DNA of 64,000 bases, from the NCBI GenBank assembly GCA_034664125.1, contig JAXDIG010000049.1:1-64000 (forward strand), in the 5' to 3' direction. Below are positions 17,380 through 26,090 of this stretch, piece by piece (position 1 is the first letter of the stretch; each line of letters starts with the position of its first letter). The notes under the pieces are model-generated. The model saw nothing but the letters and a program-made list of their open reading frames with translations, was not told where the DNA came from and made no database searches. The translations under genes were made by a program, and so were the position numbers. Origin of the DNA: JACVRW01 sp034664125. Lineage in GTDB: Bacteria; Actinomycetota; Thermoleophilia; Solirubrobacterales; Thermoleophilaceae.

Positions 17380-17994
17380 GTGAGCGCCACGGCCGAGGTC
17401 CCCACCGGTAACACGTTCGACAAGTACGGCTCGTCGAACCCGGTCGTGAAGCGGCTCATGGCCGGCTTCCACTCCACGCTCGACGAGCTGTGGGCCCAGG
17501 CCGCGCCGCGATCGATCCTCGACGTGGGCTGCGGCGAGGGCGTGCTCACGGCCGAGTGGGCCGAGCGCCTCGGGGACGGCCGCATCGTCGGCATCGACCT
17601 CGACGACCCGAAGCTGCGCGCCGACTGGGAACGCCGCTCGCGCCCCAACCTGGAGTTCCGCGTCGAGGAGGCCACCTCGCTCTCGTTCGCCGACGGCGAG
17701 TTCGACATGGCGTGCGCGATCGAGGTGCTCGAGCACGTACCGGAGCCGGAGGCGACGCTGGCCGAGATGGCCCGCGTGGCTTCGCGTCACCTGCTCGTGA
17801 GCGTTCCGCGCGAGCCGCTCTGGCGCGGCCTGAACGTGGCCCGCGGCTCTTACCTGCGGGACCTCGGCAACACCCCGGGTCACGTGAACCACTGGTCGAA
17901 GCGGGCGTTCGTGGCCCTCCTGTCCCGGTACGGGACGGTCGAGGAGGCGCGCTCGCCCTTCCCTTGGACCATGGTGCTTGTCCGCGTCAGCTGA
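17380..17994 (+). CDS. Class I SAM-dependent methyltransferase
   Basis: A 204-residue methyltransferase of the Methyltransf_11 type. Motif I is SILDVGCGEGVLTAEW; the strand-2 acidic loop is VGIDLDDPKL; ATSLSFADGEFDMACAIEVLEHV contains the usual post-I and motif II region. NHWSKRAFVALLSRYG near the C-terminus is typical of enzymes acting on small molecules or lipid-linked sugars. The GTG start at 17380 is 38 nt after the glycosyltransferase stop. Its 3' end overlaps the flippase start by 17 nt. I infer that it methylates a precursor of the exported glycan or its lipid carrier. Confidence 0.85.
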   Translation: MSATAEVPTGNTFDKYGSSNPVVKRLMAGFHSTLDELWAQAAPRSILDVGCGEGVLTAEWAERLGDGRIVGIDLDDPKLRADWERRSRPNLEFRVEEATSLSFADGEFDMACAIEVLEHVPEPEATLAEMARVASRHLLVSVPREPLWRGLNVARGSYLRDLGNTPGHVNHWSKRAFVALLSRYGTVEEARSPFPWTMVLVRVS

Positions 17995-19258
17995 GCCACG
18001 AAGCTTCGGGCGCGGCGCGGCGATCCTGTCGGTCGGGATCGGCCTCACCGGCCTGATCACCTTCGGCTACTTCGCGCTCGCCAGCCACACCCTGCCGGAG
18101 GCCCAGTACGGGCGCATCACGCTGCTGTGGTCGGCCGTCTTCATCACGGTGTCGGTGCTCTACAGGCCGGTCGAGCAGCTGCTGTCGCGCACGATCGCCG
18201 ACCGCGACGCGCGCGGCATAGCCGGCGCGGAGCACCTGCGCGTGGCCGCCACGATCCAGCTGGCGCTGGGCGTGCTGTTCGTGGTGGTGGCGCTCGCGCT
18301 GCGCGGCCCGATCGAGGACGAGCTGCTGGGCGGCTCGGGGTCGCTCTACACGATCATGATCGTGGCGGTGCTCGCCTACGCGGCGAGCTACTTCGCACGC
18401 GGGTTCCTGGCCGGACACCGCCGCTTCGGCCTGTACGGCGGCCTGGTGCTGATGGAGGCGAGCTCGCGGCTGGTGTTCGCGCTGATGGTGGCGGTGGGCA
18501 TCGCAGAGGGCCAGACCGCGGTGGCGCTCGGCATCGCGGCGGCCCCGATCGTGTCGCTTGCGGTGGTGCCGTGGGCGCTCGGGCGGCGGCTGCGGGCGCA
18601 GCCGCCGGTGGAGGCGGACGCCGGCGACGAATCGGCGTTTACGCTCGCGCGCGGCAGCGGCTTCGCCGTCGCCGTGCTGCTGATCATGCTCAGCGAGCAG
18701 ACCTTCCTCAACGCGGGCCCGCTGCTCGTCAAGGCGAGCGAGGGCTCCAACGGCGCCGCCCTCGCCGGGTTCACCTTCAACGTTTTGCTGATCGCCCGCG
18801 CGCCGCTGCAGCTGTTCCAGGCCGTTCAGACCTCGATCCTCCCCCACCTCACCCGCCTGCGCGCGAGCGGCGAAACCGACCCGTTCCGGCGCAGCGTCAA
18901 CCTGACCCTGATCGCCATCGCGGCCTTCGCGGGGTGCGTGGCGCTGGTGATGCTGGCGGTCGGGCCGTGGGTCATGGACATCCTGTTCGGCGGCGCCTTC
19001 GACTACGAGCGCGGCGGCCTGGTGCTGGTGTCGATCGGCATGGGCCTCTACCTGTCGGCGGCCACCCTCAACCAGGCGCTGCTCGCGCACGGCCGGGCGC
19101 CGCAGGCCTGCGGCGCGTGGATCGCCTGCGCGATCGCCTTCACCCTGTTCCTGCTGATAGCCGACTTCGAGGACCGGGTGCTGCAGGTCGAGATCGCCTT
19201 CGTGGGCGCCGCCGCGGGGCTCAGCTCGCTGCTCTGGTTGCTCTACCGGCGTGCCTGA
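17978..19258 (+). CDS. Wzx/MurJ-like polysaccharide flippase
   Basis: A 426-residue polytopic protein with about twelve transmembrane helices, of the MOP (polysaccharide transport / lipid II flippase) superfamily. The N-terminus GRGAAILSVGIGLTGLITFGYFALASHTL and the later YGRITLLWSAVFI are typical of O-antigen flippases. It would move the lipid-linked oligosaccharide made by the preceding genes across the membrane. The start is TTG at 17978, inside the methyltransferase gene. No ATG or GTG lies before the first helix, and the 17-nt overlap suggests coupling. This gene closes the envelope-glycan region. Confidence 0.83.
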   Translation: MSASAEPRSFGRGAAILSVGIGLTGLITFGYFALASHTLPEAQYGRITLLWSAVFITVSVLYRPVEQLLSRTIADRDARGIAGAEHLRVAATIQLALGVLFVVVALALRGPIEDELLGGSGSLYTIMIVAVLAYAASYFARGFLAGHRRFGLYGGLVLMEASSRLVFALMVAVGIAEGQTAVALGIAAAPIVSLAVVPWALGRRLRAQPPVEADAGDESAFTLARGSGFAVAVLLIMLSEQTFLNAGPLLVKASEGSNGAALAGFTFNVLLIARAPLQLFQAVQTSILPHLTRLRASGETDPFRRSVNLTLIAIAAFAGCVALVMLAVGPWVMDILFGGAFDYERGGLVLVSIGMGLYLSAATLNQALLAHGRAPQACGAWIACAIAFTLFLLIADFEDRVLQVEIAFVGAAAGLSSLLWLLYRRA

Positions 19259-19270
19259 CATCCTTCCAAC

Positions 19271-19735
19271 ATGGCCGCTCCCAAAGTCGGGGATCCCGCA
19301 CCGGACTTCGAGCTCGACGGCACCGACGGCGCGTTTCGCCTCTCGGAGCATCGCGGCGAGCGCGTGGTGCTCCTCTTCTACCCCGAGGACAACACCGCCG
19401 TGTGCACTCGCCAGTTCTGCTCCTATCGCGACGAGGCGGAAAGCTTCGATGCGCTGGAGGCAACCGTCGTCGGGATCTCCACGCAAAGCGTCGAGTCCCA
19501 TCGCGACTGGACCGCCAAGCACGGTCTGACCGTGCCGCTGCTCGCCGACCCGCGCAGCAAGGTCGCAAAGGCGTACGGCGCTCACCGAACCCTGGGCGGG
19601 ACCACCCGGGCTGTGGTGATCGTCGACGAGGACGGCCTGGTCGGTCACCGCCACGACCACCGGCTCGGGCTCGACTTCCAGAGCGTCGACGACCTGCGCG
19701 ACGCGCTCGAGTCGATGCCTGGTCCCCGCACCTGA
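19271..19735 (+). CDS. Peroxiredoxin, BCP/PrxQ type
   Basis: A 154-residue thiol peroxidase. The active-site pattern PxxxTxxC is present as P38-T42-C45 (YPEDNTAVC), making Cys45 the peroxidatic residue. Cys50 lies five residues on, the usual resolving position in BCP/PrxQ enzymes, so an intramolecular disulfide is expected. The usual Pro-Gly before the catalytic Cys is Ala-Val here. It would reduce hydrogen peroxide and organic hydroperoxides in the cytoplasm using thioredoxin. The gene starts 12 nt after the flippase stop. Only 4 nt separate it from the next gene, so the two may be cotranscribed. Confidence 0.9.
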   Translation: MAAPKVGDPAPDFELDGTDGAFRLSEHRGERVVLLFYPEDNTAVCTRQFCSYRDEAESFDALEATVVGISTQSVESHRDWTAKHGLTVPLLADPRSKVAKAYGAHRTLGGTTRAVVIVDEDGLVGHRHDHRLGLDFQSVDDLRDALESMPGPRT

Positions 19736-19739
19736 TCCG

Positions 19740-20453
19740 GTGCCCGAGACGGTCACGATCCCGGCCCGCTTCAACGGCCCGCCGGCGTCCGCCAACGGCG
19801 GCTACGCGTGCGGCGTGGTGGCGGGGCTGGTCGGCGCCGAGGAGGTCACCGTCTCCCTCCGCCAACCGCCTCCGGTCCGGGAGCCGCTGAGCGTGGTTCG
19901 AGACGGCGAGCGCGTTGAGCTGCGCGACGACGCCGCGCTCGTCGCGGACGGCGCGCCGGCCGAGCTGCTGCTGGACGTGCCCGATGCGATCTCGCCGGAC
20001 GAGGCGGCCGCCGCGTCGCGCGCGGGCAGCGAGCACTGGTGCGCGCACCACCCCTTCCCCACCTGCTTCACGTGCGGCCCCGAGCGCGACCAGGGCGACG
20101 GCCTGCGGCTGTTCCCGGGCGCGTTGCGCGACGGCACGTTCGCCGCCGACTGGACGCCCGACGAGTCGCTCGACGACGGCTCGGGCCACGTGCGGACCGA
20201 GTGCCTGTGGGCGGCGCTCGACTGCCCCACGAGCGCGCCGGTGGCGAACTTCGCCGCCGGGCCGCCGATGGTCCTGGCCCGGCTGACGGCTCGCCTCGGC
20301 TGCTCGGTGAAGGTCGGCGAGCGGCACGCGATCCTCTCCTGGCCGCTCGCCGAGGACGGGCGCAAGCGCCACGCCGCGTGCGCGCTGTTCGACTCCGCCG
20401 GACGGCTGCTGTGCGCCTCGCAGGCGCTCTGGATCGAGCTACGCCAGGAGTAG
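19740..20453 (+). CDS. Hotdog-fold-like (thioesterase-like) protein
   Basis: A 237-residue protein that I assign with moderate confidence to the thioesterase/hotdog superfamily. The N-terminus has the pattern RFNGPPASANGGYACGVVAGL, which resembles the substrate-binding start of acyl-CoA thioesterase-like hotdog proteins. The middle has HPFPTCFTCGPER, with two Cys and a His that might bind a metal. A second half begins about residue 150 (ECLWAALDCPTSAPV). The start is GTG at 19740, 4 nt after the peroxiredoxin stop. Its last codons overlap a possible promoter of the molybdopterin gene. Substrate unknown. Confidence 0.6.
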   Translation: MPETVTIPARFNGPPASANGGYACGVVAGLVGAEEVTVSLRQPPPVREPLSVVRDGERVELRDDAALVADGAPAELLLDVPDAISPDEAAAASRAGSEHWCAHHPFPTCFTCGPERDQGDGLRLFPGALRDGTFAADWTPDESLDDGSGHVRTECLWAALDCPTSAPVANFAAGPPMVLARLTARLGCSVKVGERHAILSWPLAEDGRKRHAACALFDSAGRLLCASQALWIELRQE

Positions 20454-20456
20454 GCT
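20451..20456 (+). promoter_or_regulatory. Possible -10 box (TAGGCT) for the molybdopterin oxidoreductase gene
   Basis: TAGGCT lies 6 nt before the ATG at 20463 and there is no consensus Shine-Dalgarno between them. It overlaps the stop codon of the preceding gene. The position suits a leaderless transcript. Confidence 0.3.
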
Positions 20457-20462
20457 GCACGG

Positions 20463-22709
20463 ATGGCGCTCCACTACCGGACCTGTCCCTTCTGCGAGGC
20501 CACCTGCGGACTCGAGGTGGAGACGGAGGGAAGGGAGGTGGTATCCGTTCGCGGGGACGAGCAGGACGTGCTCAGCCACGGCTTCATCTGCCCCAAGGCG
20601 TTCGGGCTCAAGCAGCTGCACGAGGACCCGGACCGCCTGACCACGCCGCTTGTCCGCCGCAGCGGCGAGCTGGTCGAGGCGACCTGGGACGAGGCGTTCG
20701 AGGAGATCGACCGGCGGCTGACGCCGCTGCTCGCCGAGCACGGCCGCAACGCGGTGGCCGTGTACATCGGCAACCCGAACGCGCACAACCTCTCCTCGCT
20801 CGCGTACGGGCCGGTCTGGCTGCGGGCGCTGGGCACGCAGAACATCTACTCGGCGTCCACGGTCGACCAGATGCCGAAGCAGGTCAGCGCCGGCCTCATG
20901 TTCGGCACGATGCTGTCGGTGCCGGTGCCCGACGTGGACCGCACCGACCACCTGCTGATCCTGGGTGCCAACCCGCTGGTATCGAACGGCAGCCTGCTCA
21001 CGGCGCCGGACATGCGCGGAAGGCTGCGGCGCATCCGCGAGCGCGGCGGCAAGGTCGTGGTAGTGGACCCGCGCCGCACGCGGACGGCCGACGAGGCCGA
21101 CGAGCACCACTTCATCAGGCCCGGGACCGACGCTCTGCTGCTTGCCGCGATGGCCTGCACGCTGGTGGAGGAGGACCTGGTGGATCCCGGCCGCCTGCTC
21201 GAGCACCTCGACGGGCTCGAGCAGGTCACCGCGCTGGTGCGCGACTTCACGCCCGAGCTGGTGGCCGGCGCCTGCGGGATCCCCGCGGAGGAGATCCGGC
21301 GCATGGCGCGCGAGCTGGCCGCGGCGCCGCGGGCCGCCGTGTACGCCCGCATCGGCACGTGCACGCAGGAGTTCGGCACGCTGGCCAGCTGGCTGGTCGA
21401 CGTGCTGAACGTGCTCACCGGCAACCTGGATCGCGAGGGCGGTGCCATGTTCCCGCTGGCCGCCGCGGGTCAGCGCAACGCGTCCGGCACCCCCGGCGGG
21501 GGCAAGGGCGTCCGCTTCGGGCGCTGGCACAGCCGCGTGCGCGGGCTGCCCGAAACCTATGGCGAGCTGCCGGTGGCGTGCCTCGCGGAGGAGATCGAGA
21601 CGCCCGGCGAGGGACAGGTGCGGGCGCTCGTGACCGTGGCCGGCAACCCGGTGGTGTCCACGCCCAACGCCGAGCGGCTCGAGGGCGCGATCGAGGGCCT
21701 CGACTTCATGCTGGCGGTCGACATCTACGTGAATGAGACGACTCGCCACGCCGACGTGGTCCTGCCCGGACCCGAGCCGCTCGAGAAGTCCCACTACGAC
21801 CTGGCGCTCTACCAGCTCGCCGTGCGCAATGTGGCCAACTACTCGCCGCCGGTGCTCGAGCCGTCGGGCCCGGCCGAGTGGGAGGTGTTCCTGCGCCTGG
21901 CCGGCGTCCTCGCCGGGCAGGGCCCGGACGCCGACCGCGCGGCATTCGACGACCTGGTGATCGCCACGCTCGTCCAGCGCGAGGTCGGGGACCCGGGCTC
22001 GCGCGTGGCCGGTCGCGAGCCGGCCGAGCTGCTCGAGGCGCTGGAGCCTCGGCGCGGCCCCGAGCGGGTGCTCGACCTCATGCTGCGCGCGGGGCCCTAC
22101 GGCGACGGGTTCGGGGCAGAGCCGGAGGGGCTCACCCTCGATGTCCTGGAGCGCAGCCCGCACGGCGTGGACCTCGGCCCGCACCGTGAGCGCGTGCCCG
22201 AGGTGCTGCGCACGCCGTCCGGGAGGATCGAGCTGGCGCCGGAGGCGATCGTGGCGGACGTCGAGCGGCTGTACGGGGCGCTGGCGCGCGAACTGAACGG
22301 CGGCCTGGTGCTGATCGGCAGGCGCCAGCTGCGCTCGAACAACTCGTGGATGCACAACCTGCCCGCGCTCGTGAAGGGCAAGGACCGGTGCACGATGCAC
22401 GTCCACCCCGACGATGCCGAGCGGCTCGGCCTCGAGGACGGGGGGCGCGCGGTGATCAGCTCGGCGACGGGCCGGATCGAGGCGCCGGTGGAGCTGACCG
22501 ACGGGATCATGCCCGGGGTCGTGTCGATACCGCACGGATGGGGACACGGCGCGCCGGGAGTGAAGATGGGCGTGGCCAGCCGCCACGCCGGCGTCAACAG
22601 CAACGTGCTCGCCGACGAGTCGCAGGTGGACCCGCTGTCCGGCAACGCCGTCCTGAACGGCATTCCGGTCGAGGTGCGGGCCGCGGTGCCAGAGCCGATC
22701 CCGGTCTGA
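20463..22709 (+). CDS. Molybdopterin-dependent oxidoreductase (DMSO-reductase family, Fdh-like)
   Basis: A 748-residue protein. The N-terminus has the [4Fe-4S] ligands C8, C11, C15 and C43 (CPFCEATC ... GFICPKA). Next come the Moco-binding domains (IGNPNAHNLSS, LLILGANPLVSNG, VVVDPRRTRTADEAD, HFIRPGTDALLL) and a C-terminal MGD-binding domain from about residue 620 (RRQLRSNNSWMHNLP, PHGWGHG). Where formate dehydrogenases and nitrate reductases place the Mo-ligating Cys/SeCys, this protein reads SASTVDQMPK, with no cysteine. No twin-arginine signal is present, so it is cytoplasmic. No electron-transfer subunit gene is adjacent. The reaction is unknown; it belongs to an actinobacterial subgroup I recall only as a generic molybdopterin oxidoreductase. 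Confidence 0.85.
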   Translation: MALHYRTCPFCEATCGLEVETEGREVVSVRGDEQDVLSHGFICPKAFGLKQLHEDPDRLTTPLVRRSGELVEATWDEAFEEIDRRLTPLLAEHGRNAVAVYIGNPNAHNLSSLAYGPVWLRALGTQNIYSASTVDQMPKQVSAGLMFGTMLSVPVPDVDRTDHLLILGANPLVSNGSLLTAPDMRGRLRRIRERGGKVVVVDPRRTRTADEADEHHFIRPGTDALLLAAMACTLVEEDLVDPGRLLEHLDGLEQVTALVRDFTPELVAGACGIPAEEIRRMARELAAAPRAAVYARIGTCTQEFGTLASWLVDVLNVLTGNLDREGGAMFPLAAAGQRNASGTPGGGKGVRFGRWHSRVRGLPETYGELPVACLAEEIETPGEGQVRALVTVAGNPVVSTPNAERLEGAIEGLDFMLAVDIYVNETTRHADVVLPGPEPLEKSHYDLALYQLAVRNVANYSPPVLEPSGPAEWEVFLRLAGVLAGQGPDADRAAFDDLVIATLVQREVGDPGSRVAGREPAELLEALEPRRGPERVLDLMLRAGPYGDGFGAEPEGLTLDVLERSPHGVDLGPHRERVPEVLRTPSGRIELAPEAIVADVERLYGALARELNGGLVLIGRRQLRSNNSWMHNLPALVKGKDRCTMHVHPDDAERLGLEDGGRAVISSATGRIEAPVELTDGIMPGVVSIPHGWGHGAPGVKMGVASRHAGVNSNVLADESQVDPLSGNAVLNGIPVEVRAAVPEPIPV

Positions 22710-22776
22710 CTATCGGCTTCGACCGGCGGTGCGGGTTTCCCCTGGTTGCTGCCGTTCGGGCGCGTTGCAGTCGCGC

Positions 22777-23049
22777 CTAGATCGGCGAGAGCATCGAACC
22801 GCCGCAATTGCGGCAGGTCACGTTGGCGGTGTCCGACATGCGGGCGATCGTGGAATGGGCGCCGCAGTTCGGGCATGCGGAGCGCAGCTCGAAGCGGCGC
22901 AGGCAGTAGACGCAGCGGTAGCGTCCGGGCAGGTTCGTCCCGCGCAGCCACGCCTCCCCGCAGGACGGGCATTCGGGTCCCAAGTTGGTCTTCTCCTCGC
23001 TTGCCAAGCGCTGGGCGTACCGTACTCGGTCCCCCCGCGAGCGCGCCAA
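22777..23049 (-). CDS. Small zinc-ribbon protein with four CxxC pairs
   Basis: A 90-residue protein with four CxxC knuckles: CPSC, CVYC, CPNC and CRNC. They can form two zinc ribbons, resembling the YfgJ-type zinc-ribbon family in the order CPxC, CxxC, CPNC, CxxC. The first 20 residues are basic. The start is TTG at 23049, overlapping the fmt stop region (TGA 23053-23051), so translation is probably coupled to fmt. No DNA-binding or enzymatic motif is seen beyond the ribbons. It may bind nucleic acid or a translation factor; that is inferred only from fold and neighbour. Confidence 0.7.
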   Translation of the reverse strand: MARSRGDRVRYAQRLASEEKTNLGPECPSCGEAWLRGTNLPGRYRCVYCLRRFELRSACPNCGAHSTIARMSDTANVTCRNCGGSMLSPI

Positions 23050-23050
23050 C

Positions 23051-23965
23051 TCAGCGGCCGTCCAGTGTTTGGCCGCGCCCTGCGCGGCCGCGCAGCCAGG
23101 CCGACGCCTCCATCGGGCGCTTGCCCGGCGGCTGCACCTCGATCAGCTGCAGCGCCCCCTGGGCCGCACCGTAGAGGAGGCCCGACTCGCGCTCGACCAG
23201 CTCGCCCGGAGCGATGTCGTCGACTCCTGCCGCGAGCGCGACCCGGCGCACGCCGAGGCGCTCACCACCGTCGAGCGGCACGTAGGCGCCGATGTGCGGC
23301 GTCAGCGCGCGCGCGCGGCGCTCCAGCTGGTCGGCCGGGCGGGCCGGGTCGAGCAGGCGGTCCTCGGGCTCGATCTTGTCCGCGTAGGTCACGCCCTGAT
23401 CGGGCTGCTCGCGGAAGGCCGGCTGGGTGTCCAGTGCCTCGACCAGCAGCTCGCCTCCGAGCGCGGCCAGCCGCCCCGCGAGGCTGCCGTAGTTGTCGTC
23501 GGGGGCGATCGGCTCGGAGCGCTGAAGGCAGGTCGGGCCGGCGTCGAGCTCGGCGATCGGACGCATGATCGTGACGCCCGTCTCCTCGTCACCGGCCTCG
23601 ATGGCCCGCTCTATCGGAGCCGCCCCGCGCCAGCGCGGCAGCAGCGATGGATGCACGTTCAGCATGTCGTGAGCGGACAGCAGCGGCTCCTTCACGAGCG
23701 CGCCGTAGGCGCAGATCACAACCGCCTCGGGCTCGGCGGCGGCGATCGCCTGACGCGCCTGCTCGCTATTGACGTCCTCCGGCTGGATCGTCTCGACGCC
23801 GAGCAGAGCCGCCCGGGCGGCAACGGGCGGCGACTGCAGCGACCGCCCGCGCCCGCGCGGGCGGTCGGGACGCGTGACCGCGAGCACCGGCCGGTGGGGG
23901 GTGGCCGCGAGGCGCTCGAGCACCTCGACCGCGAACTCGGACGTGCCCAGGTAGACGGTCCGCAT
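23051..23965 (-). CDS. fmt: Methionyl-tRNA formyltransferase
   Basis: A 304-residue enzyme that formylates initiator Met-tRNA using 10-formyltetrahydrofolate. The N-terminal domain starts MRTVYLGTSEFAV. The catalytic triad is N103 and H105 in LNVHPSLLPRWRGAAPIERAI plus D141 in ELDAGPT. The C-terminal tRNA-binding domain follows from about residue 205 (ADKIEPEDRLLD). Length matches the family. Peptide deformylase, which removes the formyl group later, is encoded 15 kb away with priA rather than beside fmt. A TANNNT box 7 nt before the ATG suggests leaderless transcription. Confidence 0.96.
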   Translation of the reverse strand: MRTVYLGTSEFAVEVLERLAATPHRPVLAVTRPDRPRGRGRSLQSPPVAARAALLGVETIQPEDVNSEQARQAIAAAEPEAVVICAYGALVKEPLLSAHDMLNVHPSLLPRWRGAAPIERAIEAGDEETGVTIMRPIAELDAGPTCLQRSEPIAPDDNYGSLAGRLAALGGELLVEALDTQPAFREQPDQGVTYADKIEPEDRLLDPARPADQLERRARALTPHIGAYVPLDGGERLGVRRVALAAGVDDIAPGELVERESGLLYGAAQGALQLIEVQPPGKRPMEASAWLRGRAGRGQTLDGR

Positions 23966-23972
23966 GGCCGCG

Positions 23973-23978
23973 AGCCTA
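23973..23978 (-). promoter_or_regulatory. Possible -10 box (TAGGCT) of fmt
   Basis: On the minus strand TAGGCT is followed by 7 nt and the fmt ATG, with no Shine-Dalgarno sequence. This spacing is typical of actinobacterial leaderless promoters. Confidence 0.4.
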
Positions 23979-26090
23979 CGCCGAGCCCAGGATCACGACG
24001 TGCAGCGTGCGCGGGCCGTGGACGCCCTCGACGCGGCTGAGCTCGATGTCGGAGGTGGCGGAGGGGCCGGAGACGAACGTGAGCGGCCGCCCCTCTCCGA
24101 CGGCGCCTGCCAGTTCTTCCACGGCCTCGGGGATGAGGTCCGAGATGGCGTCCGCGGCAACCACGCAGAGGTGATAGTCGGGCACGAGTGTGAGCGCGCG
24201 CCGGCCCTGGGCGGCGCCGCCGTCGAGCACGATCGTGCCGGTTTCCGCGATGGCGAGCGCGCAGCCGGTGAGCGCGCCGTCGACCTCGTCCAGCTCCTGC
24301 GGGGACAGGGTCGCGTCCGGGATCAGCTCGACGTGGTCCGGGCGCCACTCGGCCGGGAGGTCGGGCGGGACGGCGAGCCGGCGGGCGCCCGCCTCTGCGC
24401 AGAGCTCGGCGAGCACCCGGGGGAGCTCTGCTGGAGCGGCACGCCGCACGGTCGCCCGGTACTCGCCCACGCGGTCGGCGAAGAGATCGACGATCTCGGC
24501 ACGTGAGCGCTGGCTCCGCCTGCGGTACTGGCGTGGGATCTCGACCGGGGGCGGCCCGTCCGCCAGCGCTGAACGGATGCGGCCAAGGATGGCCGCCCGG
24601 GCGTCGCCGCTCTCCGCGGAGGCGTCTCGTTGCCGCGAATCTGACGTTGACCTTGACATGCATGGGAAACGTTGGGTTCGCGGGCCCGCCGGAGCCTGAG
24701 CCCCCTCCCCCCGCTCGCTGCGCCACCAGTCCCGGAAGGTCTGCGCGGGCGGTTCGGGGAGGTCGCGGGTCTCGGTCCAGCCGGAGAGCGGCCACGGCAA
24801 CCGCGGGACGCGCCCGCGGCGCGCCAGCGGCCGGGAGCCGAGCCGCGCAGCGCGCTGGGCGGCCTCGAAGGAGCGCCGCGACGCAAACGCGCGATACAAG
24901 GCCTTCATCGCCGCTTTCTCGGGCTTCCAACCCGGCTCCGAATCGACCACCCGACCGCGCAGGTGCACCAGCACCTTGGGTATGTCGATCTCCACAGGGC
25001 ACACCTCGTAGCAGGCGCCGCACAGGCTGGAGGCGTACGGCAGCGACCGCCCGGACTCGAGGCCGTGCAGCTGCGGCGTCAGGATCGCCCCGATCGGCCC
25101 GGGGTAGACGGACTCGTACGCGTGGCCGCCCACGCGCGAGTACACCGGGCAGACGTTCAGGCACGCCGAGCAGCGGATGCACCGCAGCGCCTGGCGGCCG
25201 ACCTCGTCGGCCAGCACGCCGGTACGGCCGTTGTCCAGCACCACCAGGTGGAACTCCCGCGGCCCGTCCCCCGGGCGCACGCCGGTCCAGAACGACGTGT
25301 ACGGGTTCATCCGCTCCCCGGTGGACGAGCGCGGCAGCAGCGCCAGGAAGACCTCCATGTCCTGCCACGCCGGCACCAGCTTCTCCACCCCCATCACCGT
25401 CACCAGCACCTCGGGCAGCGTCGTGCACATGCGCCCGTTGCCCTCGGACTCGAAGACGCACACCGTGCCGGTTTCCGCCACGGCGAAGTTCGCGCCCGAC
25501 ACCCCCATCCGCGCGGACAGGAACTTGCGCCGGAGGTGCAGCCGCGCGGCCTCGGCAAGCGCCTCGGGAGCGTCGCTTAGGTCCGGTAGGCCGAGCTCGC
25601 GCGCGAACAGGTCGCGGATCTCCGCGCGGTTCTTGTGGATCGCCGGCACCAGGATGTGCGACGAAACCTCGCCGGCCATCTGGATGATGAGCTCGGCCAG
25701 ATCCGTCTCCACCGCGCGTACGCCGGCTTCCGCCAGTGCCTCGTTCAACCGAATCTCGTCCGTGGCGATCGACTTGACCTTCACGACCTCGTCGACACCG
25801 GCGGAGCGGGCGATCGAAGCCACGATCGAGCAAGCCTCAGTGCCGTCGCTGGCCCAGTGCACTACGCCGCCCGCGCCGACCACGGCGGATTCGAGAGCCT
25901 CGAGGTGGCGGTCGAGGGCAAAGAGAGAGGCGTCCTTGATGGAGCGGCCAGCGCTCCGCAGCTCCTGCCAGTCCGGCAGCTCCCCGACTACCGCGGCCCG
26001 CTTCTCGCGGATCGTCCCCGTCGCCTTCGCCAGGTTGCGGCGCAGCTGCGAATCGCGCAGGGCCACCGAAGCCGCCGCCGGGAAGCTCAC
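23976..26090 (-). CDS. lutBC: LutB-LutC fusion: lactate-utilisation iron-sulfur protein and LUD protein
   Basis: One open frame of 704 codons covers two proteins that are normally separate. Residues 1-470 are LutB: a LUD domain, then two ferredoxin-type clusters with C304, C307, C310, C314 and C357, C360, C364. Residues about 480-704 are LutC, a LUD domain (AAILGRIRSALADG, CALAIAETGTIVLDGG, TFVSGPSATSDIELSRVEGVHGP). LutABC oxidises L-lactate to pyruvate. An ATG at codon 478 lies exactly where a free LutC (227 aa) would start, so separate translation of LutC is possible, but no stop codon or Shine-Dalgarno separates the two. GTG 26090 overlaps the lutA stop, implying an operon lutA-lutBC. Confidence 0.88.
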   Translation of the reverse strand: MSFPAAASVALRDSQLRRNLAKATGTIREKRAAVVGELPDWQELRSAGRSIKDASLFALDRHLEALESAVVGAGGVVHWASDGTEACSIVASIARSAGVDEVVKVKSIATDEIRLNEALAEAGVRAVETDLAELIIQMAGEVSSHILVPAIHKNRAEIRDLFARELGLPDLSDAPEALAEAARLHLRRKFLSARMGVSGANFAVAETGTVCVFESEGNGRMCTTLPEVLVTVMGVEKLVPAWQDMEVFLALLPRSSTGERMNPYTSFWTGVRPGDGPREFHLVVLDNGRTGVLADEVGRQALRCIRCSACLNVCPVYSRVGGHAYESVYPGPIGAILTPQLHGLESGRSLPYASSLCGACYEVCPVEIDIPKVLVHLRGRVVDSEPGWKPEKAAMKALYRAFASRRSFEAAQRAARLGSRPLARRGRVPRLPWPLSGWTETRDLPEPPAQTFRDWWRSERGEGAQAPAGPRTQRFPCMSRSTSDSRQRDASAESGDARAAILGRIRSALADGPPPVEIPRQYRRRSQRSRAEIVDLFADRVGEYRATVRRAAPAELPRVLAELCAEAGARRLAVPPDLPAEWRPDHVELIPDATLSPQELDEVDGALTGCALAIAETGTIVLDGGAAQGRRALTLVPDYHLCVVAADAISDLIPEAVEELAGAVGEGRPLTFVSGPSATSDIELSRVEGVHGPRTLHVVILGSA

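Noticed and set aside
22734..22742. GGTTTCCCC as a second lutA-lldP operator
   Set aside because: Only one half-site is present and it lies at the 3' end of two convergent genes, so it is probably chance.
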